Positions 16,123-24,654 of a stretch of 64,000 nucleotides of DNA are shown one piece after another. The stretch is from the NCBI RefSeq assembly GCF_017676385.1, contig NZ_JAFFZN010000012.1, positions 62,001-126,000 of the forward strand, in the 5' to 3' direction. This DNA is from Streptomyces spirodelae (lineage in GTDB: Bacteria; Actinomycetota; Actinomycetes; Streptomycetales; Streptomycetaceae). How positions within the stretch are numbered: the first letter of the stretch is position 1; every line of letters starts with the position of its first letter. Under the pieces are notes generated by a model. It did no database searches. It had not been told where the DNA came from and saw only the letters and a list, made by a program, of their open reading frames with translations. Made by a program: the position numbers and the translations under genes.

Positions 16123-16863
16123 CACCAACTTCTCTTTCGCCTAGGCGACAGGGGCGGAGCAGTGCGGTGACTGTACCCGGCGGTATGCGATGGCGACAAT
16201 CTTCGGGAGGTTTTAGCGGCGCAGGAAAAGGGCAATCGGCCGCCTTTCGGCGGACTACGGACTGGTAGCAGAGGTTGAGTTCGAAATTAGTTCGAAAGAG
16301 TGAGCTTCTCGGACGGAGCTGTCCGCCGTACCGGTGTCCGGCGTGACGCAGCCGGGCTACAAGTGCCGTTCGTCCCCAACTCCGTGCGGACCGGGGCAGA
16401 AACGCCGCAGTCCACCGGCAGCGCCATATACGCCGGAACCTCACTCATCCCCATCGGAAACGCACAGGTCGGAACGGTCGCGCGGGTCTGTTCCGCTGTT
16501 TCGGGAGGGAAGATCGAGCACCGGAGAAGAAGATCAGGGTTTCTGAGTGGCCGGGGGCGAGGCGGCGGAGCGGGAGCCCTTCCGCTGGGCGGTCCCGCCC
16601 TCCCCGCCTCCGACCGTGGCGCGGATGGGCGCGTCCGGCGCGCGGTGGTGTGCGGTGGGGGCGCGTACGGGCGGGCGCCGGGCGCGCACATGAGGCCGGG
16701 GCCGCGTGTCGGCGCCAGGGCGCCCCGGGCGAGGGCGGCCCCGCGTGTGATTTCCCCCTCGGTTACCAACACGGAACGGGACGCGTGCGGGATGCTGGCG
16801 ATAACGTGCGTTCACACCCCGTGGCCCGTCCCGGCCCAGTGGTCGTCCTAGAGGGAGGCAGTG
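16123..16863. other. Divergent intergenic region, M23 gene and icmB
   Basis: This 740-base gap holds no convincing gene. Frames of 160-240 codons on both strands are Pro/Arg/Ala-rich and lack a ribosome site. The left part (16140-16300) has lower GC and contains a direct repeat of AGTTCGAAA. The right half is GC-rich, with an icmB ribosome site GAGGGAGG at 16852. Confidence 0.5.
16278..16297. repeat. Direct repeat AGTTCGAAA, 11-bp period
   Basis: AGTTCGAAA occurs at 16278-16286 and 16289-16297, one helical turn apart, each with a TTCGAA palindrome core. It sits about 155 bases upstream of the M23 gene start. It is a possible operator. It is not a canonical Streptomyces LexA box, which needs GAAC-N4-GTTC. 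Confidence 0.4.
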
Positions 16864-17274
16864 ATGGATGTGACCGGTCCGATCCGCGTGGTGGTCGCCA
16901 AGCCGGGCCTCGACGGCCATGACCGAGGTGCCAAGGTCATCGCCCGCGCCCTGCGCGACGCCGGCATGGAGGTCATCTACACCGGTCTGCACCAGACCCC
17001 GGAGCAGGTCGTGGACACCGCCATCCAGGAGGACGCGCACGCAATCGGCCTCTCCATCCTCTCCGGCGCGCACAACACTCTCTTCGCCCGAGTGCTGGAG
17101 CTGCTGCGCGAGCGGGACGCCGCCGACATCAAGGTCTTCGGCGGCGGGATCATCCCTGAGGCGGACATCCCTCTGCTCAAGGAGCAGGGCGTGGCCGAGA
17201 TCTTCACACCCGGCGCCAGCACCGGCGAGGTCGTCGAGTGGATCCGTACCCATGTGGGCCCGGTGGCGGCCTGA
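16864..17274 (+). CDS. icmB: Isobutyryl-CoA mutase small subunit, B12-binding
   Basis: A 136-residue cobalamin-binding protein. It has the base-off/His-on motif DGHDRGAK (DxHxxG), the flavodoxin-like strand HAIGLSILSGAHNTL, and FGGGIIPEAD plus IFTPGAS near the end. It pairs with a separate large subunit (IcmA) to interconvert isobutyryl-CoA and butyryl-CoA. In Streptomyces the large subunit is encoded elsewhere, consistent with its absence here. The ATG at 16864 was chosen over the GTG at 16861 on spacing to GAGGGAGG. A partner role with another acyl-CoA mutase is possible. Confidence 0.88.
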   Translation: MDVTGPIRVVVAKPGLDGHDRGAKVIARALRDAGMEVIYTGLHQTPEQVVDTAIQEDAHAIGLSILSGAHNTLFARVLELLRERDAADIKVFGGGIIPEADIPLLKEQGVAEIFTPGASTGEVVEWIRTHVGPVAA

Positions 17275-17385
17275 GCCGCCATCCTCCTACGGCCGCCTCC
17301 TGCCGCTGTCTTCCCGCACTCTCGTCGTCCCGTGTGGCCGCCTCGCCCGTCGGGTGCGCCGCCGCTGTCGTCCCCTCGGCTCGCG

Positions 17386-19071
17386 TCACACCTGTCCCGC
17401 CTGGGGTTCCCCCTCTCTCCGCTCGCCCCGTAGTTCCGCCAGCATCGAGGAGCGCAGCCGCAAGGTGGCGACCAGCCGCTGGAACGACTCCGCCCAGTAG
17501 GCCCCGGCGCCCGGCGACTCCCCCTCCTTCTCGTCGGGCACAGCAGCCAGCGGCGCGAGCCGCTCCGCGTCGGACGGGTCCAGACAGCGCTCGGCGAGCC
17601 CCATCACCCCGCTGAAGCTCCACGGGTAGCTGCCCGCGTCCCGTGCGATCTCCAGCGCGTCCACCACAGCCCGCCCCAGCGGCAGCGACCACGGCACGCC
17701 GCACACCCCGAGGATGCGGAACGCCTCCGACAGCCCGTGCGCGGCTATGAAGCGCGCGGCCCACTCGCCGCGCTCCTCCTCGGGCAACACCGACAGCAGC
17801 TTGGCCGGGTCGCCCGGGCCCTCGGAGAACGGCTCGGTGGGCTCCCCGATGAGGGCGCGCGCCCACTCCACGTCCCGCTGGCGCACGGCCGCACCGCACC
17901 ACGCCGCGTGCAGATCCTCCCGCCAGCCGTCGGCGACCGGCAGCGCCACGATCCGGGCCGGAGGGAGCCCGTCGAACTGCTCGCTCCACACCCGCAGTGG
18001 CGTCGACTCCACCAACTGGACCAGCCACCAAGCCCGTTCCCCGCGCCCCGAGGGCGGCCTGGGCACGACACCGTCGCGCTGCATATCGGCATCGCACTCG
18101 TGCGGCGCCTCCACCACGATGATGCCCCGACCGCCCATCCGGTCCGGCCCCACACAAGCACGGGCACGCTTCGCCATCCGGGCGGCCAGCGCCGAGCCTG
18201 GCAGCGCCGCCAGCAGCTCGGCCGCGGTCGCCCGTACGGTGCGGCTGCGGTCGGTCAGCGCCCGCTCCAGGAACGGCTCGTCGGCGGGGCCCAGGCCCAG
18301 ACGCAGCGAGTCCAGGAACATCAGCCTGTCCTCGGCCCGCTCGGTCTGCCAAGTGGAGGACAGCAGCGCCAGCGCCGCCTGCGGGTCCCGCTGCCGCTGG
18401 GCCGTCAGCAGCGCCACCCGCTCGGCGAACAACCCCTCCTGCCACAGCTGTTCGGCCTCCTCGGGACGCTCGCCCGGCACCTGTCGGCGGACGCCGTCCC
18501 GCAGCGCGAACTTCCAGTCGGTGTTGTACCGCGCCAGCCACAGCGCCCGCGGACCGGCGAACGCCAGCGTCTCGGCCCGCAGGTCGGTACGGGCCCGCGC
18601 CGCGTCCAGCAGAGCGGGCAGCAGCGCGGCGGGCGCCCGATAGCCCTGGGAGTTCGCCTCCGCGAGCCACTGCGGCAGCAGCTCTCCCAGGTCCGGACCC
18701 GAACCTCGGCGCCCGGCCGCGGCGCCCGACGGACTCGCCCCGCCCAGCGCCCGGTCCGCCAGCAGCGTCGCCAGTCGCCGCTCGGCCGCCGCGGGCAGCG
18801 GCTTCCGCCCGTCCTCCGGCGCGGGCTCTGGCCGCTGCCGGGGGACGGCGGGCCGGGCACCGGCGCGCCGTCGGACCGTCTCGGCCGCCGCCGCGTCCAG
18901 CAGCGCCGTCACGCTCCCGCCCGGTGGACGCCGCCGCTCGGCTCCCAACAGCGCGGCTGCCACCAACTCCCCCCACGCCCCGCCCTCTCCGGCCCGGCCG
19001 CCCCCACCGGTCGCTGCCACCGGTGGCTCGCCGCCGGGTATGCGCTGCTCTGCAACCGTCTCAGCCGTCAC
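17386..19071 (-). CDS. DUF5691 protein of the MoxR/VWA/SWIM system
   Basis: A 561-residue, Trp-rich, mostly helical protein of unknown activity. I chose the GTG at 19071 because AAAGGGG precedes it by six bases; another GTG lies at 19092. The N-terminal third matches the DUF5691 pattern (WGELVAAALLGAERR, ALWLARYNTDWKFAL), and repeated LLSSTWQTE, RSRTVRATAAELLAALPGS and MFLDSLRLGLGPADEPFLERAL stretches look like HEAT-type helical hairpins. It lies 55 bases downstream of the SWIM gene on the same strand and is probably in its operon. I infer a scaffold or substrate-recognition subunit for the AAA+/VWA complex. Confidence 0.85.
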   Translation of the reverse strand: MTAETVAEQRIPGGEPPVAATGGGGRAGEGGAWGELVAAALLGAERRRPPGGSVTALLDAAAAETVRRRAGARPAVPRQRPEPAPEDGRKPLPAAAERRLATLLADRALGGASPSGAAAGRRGSGPDLGELLPQWLAEANSQGYRAPAALLPALLDAARARTDLRAETLAFAGPRALWLARYNTDWKFALRDGVRRQVPGERPEEAEQLWQEGLFAERVALLTAQRQRDPQAALALLSSTWQTERAEDRLMFLDSLRLGLGPADEPFLERALTDRSRTVRATAAELLAALPGSALAARMAKRARACVGPDRMGGRGIIVVEAPHECDADMQRDGVVPRPPSGRGERAWWLVQLVESTPLRVWSEQFDGLPPARIVALPVADGWREDLHAAWCGAAVRQRDVEWARALIGEPTEPFSEGPGDPAKLLSVLPEEERGEWAARFIAAHGLSEAFRILGVCGVPWSLPLGRAVVDALEIARDAGSYPWSFSGVMGLAERCLDPSDAERLAPLAAVPDEKEGESPGAGAYWAESFQRLVATLRLRSSMLAELRGERREGEPQAGQV

Positions 19072-19126
19072 ATCCGCCCCTTTCAATGCCACCCCGCCGA
19101 TTCGCCCTCGGTTCGGACCGCCGCTG

Positions 19127-20698
19127 TCACAGCGGGACGGCCTTGCCCTCGCTCCAAGCCGTGTACGGGCTGAAGCCGCGATGGCCGCATTCGCCGAAGA
19201 CCGTGACCGGACCGTCTCCGGAGATCGCCAGCAGCCTCCACAGCGCGGCCGTGCCGGTGCCCGGCGCCACCGGAAGGGCGGTCTCCTCGTCCGCTGCCGC
19301 GAGCTGCCACCCCTCCCCGCTGCCTCCTCCCGGCCGGCTCGCAGGGCTGCCCCCGGTTCCGCCGCCGGCGCGGCCCCCCACGCCGCGCTGCGGCCCCGCA
19401 CTGCCGCCGGACGGGCCGGAGTCGGACGGCGGGACGGGTATCACGTCCCGCAGCACGCATGGCCACCCCTCCAGCCACGGGTCGTCGCGGAGCGCCCCCG
19501 CATAGACGTCCAGGGCCTGCGGAATGGTGTTGCCCGGCGGCCGGAAACCGGGCAGCGGAGCGCCGTGCCGTTCCCCGAGGGTCGCCCGCAGCGGGCTGGC
19601 GCCCGGGTAGTAGGCCAGCTCCGCGTCCAGCGCCGCGCCCACCGGCAGTGCCAGTTCCGGAGGGCGGCCGCCCGCGCCGAACGAGAGCAGCAGCGCCGGA
19701 CGCCCCGTGGCACGGCCGTGCAGCCAGATGCGGCGGGCCGTCAGACGCCCCTCGTCGGTGTCCGACTGGGCCAGCACCAGCCACTCGTCGCGTATCAACG
19801 CCTGCTCGTCCGCAAGCAGTTCTGCTGCTTCCACCGTCAGGCCCACCCGCGATCTGACCGTCTCGGCGAGCGGGGGCGGAAGTTCGTCGGCCCGCGTCCA
19901 GCCGCGCGCCAGCAGATGGAGCAGCGCACACTCCTCCAGCAGCCGTTCCGGCCAGCCTGCTCCCGAGCCGGGGACGGCGCCCAGCTCGCGTATCCGGTTG
20001 GCCAGCCCGGGGGCCTGCGCGTCGACCATGCGAGCCGCCATCTCCTCCCAGGGTGCGTACCCCGACTGCTCCGCACCCGCGAGACCGCCGCGCAGCAGGT
20101 CGGCCAGCCGCTGCTCCAACTCCTCGGCACCCGCCGTGATCCGTGCCGCACGCTGCTCGGCGCGGCGGCGCGCTGCCTCGGCCCTCGACCGGGCATCCCC
20201 CTCCTCACCCTCCGCCGCCTCGGCTCCGGCCGCCCCCTCTCCGCCGTCCCGCGCCCCCGTCTCGCCGGCTGCGCGGCCCGAGCTCCTACCGCCCCCGGAA
20301 GCGGCTTCTCCGCCCGGCTTCTTGCCCGGCTTCTTCTCCGCGCGCTGCCTGCGGCCGCTCAGCCAGCCCTCCGCCCACTCCGGAGGCTCGCCCTGCTCGG
20401 CCACGGCCGCCTCGTCACCGGCCCACAGGAGAAGCAGGCCGAGAGCGTGTTTGCACGGGAACTTTCGGCTCGGGCACGAGCACTTGTAACCGATCCCCTG
20501 GCCCCCGTCGAGGTCCACCACCGTCTGGTACGGCTTGCTCCCGCTGCCCTTGCACAGCCCCCAGACCGCGCCGCCGCCCGTCCCCGCCTCCGTCCAGGGG
20601 CCGGGTGCCGACAGCTTGCTCCCCGCGCGACGTGACGCCACGTCAGGCGCCAGCGCCATTACCTGCTCCGCTGTCCAGCGGACCGCCTGTCCACCCAT
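19127..20698 (-). CDS. SWIM zinc-finger protein of the MoxR/VWA system
   Basis: A 523-residue protein with a SWIM zinc finger CxCx6CxH (C73, C75, C82, H84 in YKCSCPSRKFPCKHALGL) after RWTAEQVMALAPDVASRRAGSKL. An Arg/Glu/Ala-rich coiled stretch (about 110-190) and a long C-terminal region of unknown fold follow. SWIM fingers bind DNA or protein. I chose the ATG at 20698: there is no ribosome site, but a perfect damage-type -10 (TACCGT) ends seven bases before it, so the mRNA should start at the ATG. An in-frame TTG at 20728 is less likely. E. coli YehQ is, as I recall, a distant counterpart. Confidence 0.88.
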   Translation of the reverse strand: MGGQAVRWTAEQVMALAPDVASRRAGSKLSAPGPWTEAGTGGGAVWGLCKGSGSKPYQTVVDLDGGQGIGYKCSCPSRKFPCKHALGLLLLWAGDEAAVAEQGEPPEWAEGWLSGRRQRAEKKPGKKPGGEAASGGGRSSGRAAGETGARDGGEGAAGAEAAEGEEGDARSRAEAARRRAEQRAARITAGAEELEQRLADLLRGGLAGAEQSGYAPWEEMAARMVDAQAPGLANRIRELGAVPGSGAGWPERLLEECALLHLLARGWTRADELPPPLAETVRSRVGLTVEAAELLADEQALIRDEWLVLAQSDTDEGRLTARRIWLHGRATGRPALLLSFGAGGRPPELALPVGAALDAELAYYPGASPLRATLGERHGAPLPGFRPPGNTIPQALDVYAGALRDDPWLEGWPCVLRDVIPVPPSDSGPSGGSAGPQRGVGGRAGGGTGGSPASRPGGGSGEGWQLAAADEETALPVAPGTGTAALWRLLAISGDGPVTVFGECGHRGFSPYTAWSEGKAVPL

Positions 20699-20705
20699 GT
20701 CGAAA

Positions 20706-20728
20706 ACGGTAGGCGGCGCCACTGACAA
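20706..20728 (-). promoter_or_regulatory. RecA-NDp/PafBC-type damage promoter of the SWIM-DUF5691 operon
   Basis: On the minus strand TTGTCAGTG (20728-20720), eight bases, then TACCGT (20711-20706) fits tTGTCRgtg-N8-TAnnnT exactly. Seven bases separate the -10 from the ATG at 20698, which predicts a leaderless transcript. The motif is known for LexA-independent DNA-damage induction in actinobacteria. Confidence 0.72.
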
Positions 20729-20765
20729 CCGGCCCTCAACTGCCCATCCGTGCAGGTCAGGGCGA

Positions 20766-20788
20766 TTGTCAGTGGCGGCGTGCAGAGT
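20766..20788 (+). promoter_or_regulatory. RecA-NDp/PafBC-like promoter of the MoxR-DUF5682-VWA operon
   Basis: TTGTCAGTG (20766-20774), eight bases, then CAGAGT (20783-20788). The -35-side element is perfect, and the -10 differs from TAnnnT only at the first base. With the opposed copy at 20706-20728 it forms an inverted pair, so both operons may be induced together. The leader to the GTG at 20888 would be about 92 bases. Confidence 0.6.
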
Positions 20789-20887
20789 AGTTCACGGATC
20801 GGCCGAGGCGCTGCGGCGCGGGGGTTCCTTCCCTGGCCATCCCCTTGTCTTTTTCCGTACGAGAGAGCCCTGCGTTGAGGGGGAGTT

Positions 20888-22048
20888 GTGACCGAGAGCC
20901 ATGTCGCAGACCCGGCCGCCGAGTCCGCCGCCCAGCCGGCGCCAGGCACGGCCGCCGCGGCCGCTCCTGCAACCGCGCTGCGGCCGCACGCCGAGGACGC
21001 CTTCGCCGACGAGCTGGCGGCCCTCACCGAGGCCGACGACCGGCCGCGCCCCGCGCGCTGGCGGCTGTCCCCATGGGCGGTTGCGACGTATCTGCTCGGC
21101 GGCGAGCTGCCCGGGGGCAAGGTCATCACGCCCAAGTACGTAGGTCCGCGCCGCATCATCGAGGTCGCGGTCAGCACACTGGCCACCGACCGTGCCCTGC
21201 TGCTGCTCGGTGTCCCCGGCACGGCCAAGACCTGGGTCTCGGAGCACCTGGCCGCGGCCGTCAGCGGGGATTCGACGCTGCTCGTGCAGGGCACAGCGGG
21301 CACAGCGGAGGAGGCGATCCGCTACGGATGGAACTACGCGCAGCTGCTGGCGCAGGGGCCCAGCCGTGCGGCGCTGGTGCCGAGCCCGGTGATGCGCGCG
21401 ATGGCCGAGGGCATGACGGCCCGGGTCGAGGAACTGACCCGTATCCCGGCCGATGTGCAGGACACGCTGATCACCGTGCTGTCCGAGAAGACCCTCCCGA
21501 TTCCCGAGCTGGGCGAGGAGGTCCAGGCGGTCAGCGGCTTCAACTTGATCGCGACGGCCAACGACCGGGACCGCGGGGTCAACGAGCTGTCCAGCGCGCT
21601 GCGCCGCCGCTTCAACACCGTGGTGCTCCCGCTGCCCGAGACGGCGGAGGCCGAGGTGGAGATCGTGGCCCGCCGGGTGGGCCAGCTCGGCAAGTCCCTC
21701 GATCTGCCGCCGGCGCCCGAGGGGTTCGACGAGATCCGCCGGGTGGTCACCGTCTTCCGCGAGCTGCGCGAAGGCGTCACCGACGACGGCCGTACGAAGC
21801 TGAAGTCACCCTCCGGCACGCTGTCGACGGCCGAGGCCATCTCCGTCGTCACCGGCGGCCTCGCACTGGCCGCACACTTCGGCGACGGGGTGCTGCGCGC
21901 CGGGGATGTGGCGGCGGGCATCCTCGGCGCCGTCGTCCGCGACCCGTCCTCGGACCAGGTGGTGTGGCAGGAGTACCTCGAGGCGGTCGTAAGGGAGCGC
22001 GAGGGCTGGAAGGACTTCTACCGCGCCTGCCGAGAGGTGTCCGCATGA
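20888..22048 (+). CDS. MoxR-family AAA+ ATPase
   Basis: A 386-residue AAA+ protein starting at GTG, with GAGGGGGAG just upstream. About 40 Ala-rich residues lead in. Walker A is GVPGTAKT (108-115). The Walker B position reads RVEELTRIPADVQ (E181, E182), where most MoxR proteins have DE. Sensor 1 is IATANDRDRG (N225), and arginine fingers lie in SALRRRF (near 240). MoxR ATPases act as chaperones that load or remodel VWA-protein partners. The next two genes overlap it and each other by ATGA, giving a MoxR-DUF5682-VWA operon. E. coli YehL is the counterpart I recall. Confidence 0.92.
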   Translation: MTESHVADPAAESAAQPAPGTAAAAAPATALRPHAEDAFADELAALTEADDRPRPARWRLSPWAVATYLLGGELPGGKVITPKYVGPRRIIEVAVSTLATDRALLLLGVPGTAKTWVSEHLAAAVSGDSTLLVQGTAGTAEEAIRYGWNYAQLLAQGPSRAALVPSPVMRAMAEGMTARVEELTRIPADVQDTLITVLSEKTLPIPELGEEVQAVSGFNLIATANDRDRGVNELSSALRRRFNTVVLPLPETAEAEVEIVARRVGQLGKSLDLPPAPEGFDEIRRVVTVFRELREGVTDDGRTKLKSPSGTLSTAEAISVVTGGLALAAHFGDGVLRAGDVAAGILGAVVRDPSSDQVVWQEYLEAVVREREGWKDFYRACREVSA

Positions 22049-24654
22049 CGGCTGTCCGAGAGGGCGCGGCAGGCCAGCCGGCGGAAGGGGGTGCCGGGGC
22101 CCCACACGTCCGGGAGCGTGCGGCAGGTCCGCTGCTGCTGGGGGTGCGGCACCACGGCCCCGGCTCGGCGCGCGCGGTCGCCGCCGTGCTGGAGGCGTAC
22201 GAGCCGCGTGTCGTACTGATCGAGGGCCCGCCCGAGGGCGACGCGGTGGCCGAGCTGGCCCGGAGCGAGGAGATGGTGCCGCCGGTGGCGCTGCTGGCGC
22301 ACGCCGTCAACGAGCCGGGGAAGGCCGCGTTCTGGCCGCTTGCCGAGTTCTCCCCCGAGTGGGTGGCGCTCCGCTGGGCGGTGCGGCGCGGCGTCCCGGT
22401 CCGCTTCATCGACCTGCCCGCCACACACACGCTCGCCCTGAGCGACGCGGACGAGCCGGCGTCCGGAGGCGGGGAGGAAAAGCCGGGGGGAGAGGGGGAG
22501 GAGACGGTCCCCGGCGGCACCGACGGGGGTGGTGCTGCCGGGGACGCCGATCCAGCCTCCACACACCGGAAGCAAGGGAGCGGGGACGGCGTGCGGCTCG
22601 ACCCGCTCGCGGCGCTCGCGGAGGCCGCCGGATACGACGATCCGGAGCGCTGGTGGGAGGACGCCGTCGAACACCGGGGCGGTGGCCGGGGCGAGGGCCC
22701 GGTGGCCCGCCCCGCCGACCCCTACGAACCGTTCGCGGCACTCGGTGAGGCCATGGCCGAGCTGCGGGCCGTGCACGGGGAGGGCGGCCATGAGCGGGAC
22801 CTCGTCCGGGAGGCCCATATGCGGCTGCGGCTGCGCGAGGCACGAAAGGAGTTCGGGGACGCGGCGACGGCCGTGGTCTGCGGTGCCTGGCACGTCCCGG
22901 CGCTCACCGAGGCGACGACGGTGACAGCGGACCGGCAGGCGCTCAAGGGGCTCCCCAGGGTGAAGACGGAGGTCACCTGGGTCCCCTGGACGCACCGGCG
23001 CCTGGCCCGCCGGTCCGGCTACGGCGCCGGAATAGCCTCCCCCGGGTGGTACGGACACCTCTTCGCAGCGCCGGACCGGCCCGTGGAGCGGTGGATGACG
23101 AAGGTGGCCGGTCTGCTGCGGGCGCAGGACCACTCCGTCTCCTCGGCACACCTCATCGAAGCGGTCCGGCTGTCCGAGACGCTGGCCGCGATGCGCGGCC
23201 GCCCTCTGGCGGGGCTGACCGAGACGACCGACGCCATACGGGCCGTGCTGTGCGAGGGCTCCGATGTGCCGCTGGAGCTGATCCAAGACCAGCTGGTGGT
23301 CGGTGACGTGCTGGGGGAGGTGCCCGAGGGGGCTCCCGCGGTCCCGCTCCAGCGCGACCTGGCACGGCAGCAGCGCGCCGTGCGGCTGAAGCCGGCCGCC
23401 GCGGAGCGCGAGCTGGATCTGGACCTGCGCAAGGAGACGGACGCGGCGCGCAGCCGCCTGCTGCACCGGCTCCGGTTGCTGGGCATCGGCTGGGGCGAGC
23501 CGGCCGGCTCCCGGAGCGGCAGTACCGGCACCTTCCGCGAGAGCTGGCGGCTGCGCTGGGAGCCGGAGCTGTCCGTACGGGTGGCCGAGGCCGGCATCTG
23601 GGGCACGACCGTCCATGAGGCAGCCACCGCCAAGGCCCGTGCCCAGGCGACGGAGCAAGGCGGTGGCACCCTCGCCGAGGTGACGGCGCTGGCCGAGCTG
23701 TGCCTGCTGGCCCACCTGCCGGAGGCGCTCCCCGTGGTGATGCGGGTGCTGGCCGACCGGGCTGCACTGGAATCGGACGTCGGACACCTGGCGCAGGCCC
23801 TGCCCGCGCTGGTGCGCACGCTGCGCTACGGCGATGTGCGGGGCACCGACGCGGGGGCCCTGGCCGAGGTCGCCGGAGGGATGGCCGAGCGGGTCTGCGT
23901 CGGACTCCCGCCCGCCTGTGCGGGGCTGGACAACGAGGGCGCCCGCGGGATGCGGCGCCATCTGGACGCGGCACACCAGGCGGTGAACCTGCTCGCACGG
24001 GACGACAGGGACGCCCGGGACGACAAGGACGACCAGGCCCACCGGGCCGACAGGGGCGACGGGGACGCCTCCGGCACCGGTGCGGAGGGGCCGCGGCCGG
24101 AGCCGGAGGGGCGGCCGTCGGGAGGGCTGTCGAGCAGATGGCGAGGGGTGCTGCGCACACTCGCCGGACGGGACCGGATACCCGGCCTGCTGCGCGGCCG
24201 CTGCGCCCGACTGCTGCTGGATGACGGCCAGTTGACGGACGACGAGGCCGAGCGGCTGATGAGCCTCGTACTGTCGCCCGGTACGCCGCCGGGGGAGGCC
24301 GCAGCGTGGATCGAGGGCTTCCTCGCGGGTGGCGGGATGCTGCTGGTGCACGACGAACGGCTGCTCGCGCTCGTCGACCGCTGGCTGACGGAGGTCCCCG
24401 GCGAGGCGTTCACCGATGTGCTTCCGCTGCTGCGGCGGACGTTCGCGGAGTACGAGGCCGGGGTGCGGCGGACCCTGGGGGAACTGGTGCGGCGCGGTCC
24501 CGTGGGCGACGGCGACCGGGGGAGCGGCGCCGGGGACGGGGCGCCCGGATTCGGGGCCGGACTCGACAGGGCACGGGCCGACGCCGTGCTGGAGACGGTG
24601 CGTCTGCTGCTCGGCGGGGCGCGGCGAGACGAGAGCGAGGGGGTGCGCGTATGA
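22045..24654 (+). CDS. DUF5682 protein, TraB/PrgY-like N-terminal domain
   Basis: An 869-residue protein overlapping moxR by ATGA. It begins after a 28-residue leader with LLLGVRHHGPGSARAVA (G33xxH36), then EPRVVLIEGPPEGD, and later AVVCGAWHVPALTEA (G280xxH283). Two GxxH motifs, the first followed by a Ser and a P-x-VV-x-x-E strand, are the pattern of the TraB/PrgY/TIKI superfamily. An acidic low-complexity insert (about 140-180) and a long helical C-terminal half follow. I infer a TraB-like hydrolase or effector domain controlled by the AAA+/VWA pair. The named family is DUF5682, with no established function. Confidence 0.85.
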   Translation: MTAVREGAAGQPAEGGAGAPHVRERAAGPLLLGVRHHGPGSARAVAAVLEAYEPRVVLIEGPPEGDAVAELARSEEMVPPVALLAHAVNEPGKAAFWPLAEFSPEWVALRWAVRRGVPVRFIDLPATHTLALSDADEPASGGGEEKPGGEGEETVPGGTDGGGAAGDADPASTHRKQGSGDGVRLDPLAALAEAAGYDDPERWWEDAVEHRGGGRGEGPVARPADPYEPFAALGEAMAELRAVHGEGGHERDLVREAHMRLRLREARKEFGDAATAVVCGAWHVPALTEATTVTADRQALKGLPRVKTEVTWVPWTHRRLARRSGYGAGIASPGWYGHLFAAPDRPVERWMTKVAGLLRAQDHSVSSAHLIEAVRLSETLAAMRGRPLAGLTETTDAIRAVLCEGSDVPLELIQDQLVVGDVLGEVPEGAPAVPLQRDLARQQRAVRLKPAAAERELDLDLRKETDAARSRLLHRLRLLGIGWGEPAGSRSGSTGTFRESWRLRWEPELSVRVAEAGIWGTTVHEAATAKARAQATEQGGGTLAEVTALAELCLLAHLPEALPVVMRVLADRAALESDVGHLAQALPALVRTLRYGDVRGTDAGALAEVAGGMAERVCVGLPPACAGLDNEGARGMRRHLDAAHQAVNLLARDDRDARDDKDDQAHRADRGDGDASGTGAEGPRPEPEGRPSGGLSSRWRGVLRTLAGRDRIPGLLRGRCARLLLDDGQLTDDEAERLMSLVLSPGTPPGEAAAWIEGFLAGGGMLLVHDERLLALVDRWLTEVPGEAFTDVLPLLRRTFAEYEAGVRRTLGELVRRGPVGDGDRGSGAGDGAPGFGAGLDRARADAVLETVRLLLGGARRDESEGVRV

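Noticed and set aside
16278..16297. LexA (SOS) box
   Set aside because: The two TTCGAA cores are direct repeats with 5-base spacing, not GAAC-N4-GTTC.
16287..16772. 161-codon minus-strand ORF in the M23/icmB gap
   Set aside because: Pro/Arg/Ala-rich, no ribosome site and no recognisable fold; most of it is GC-skew shadow.
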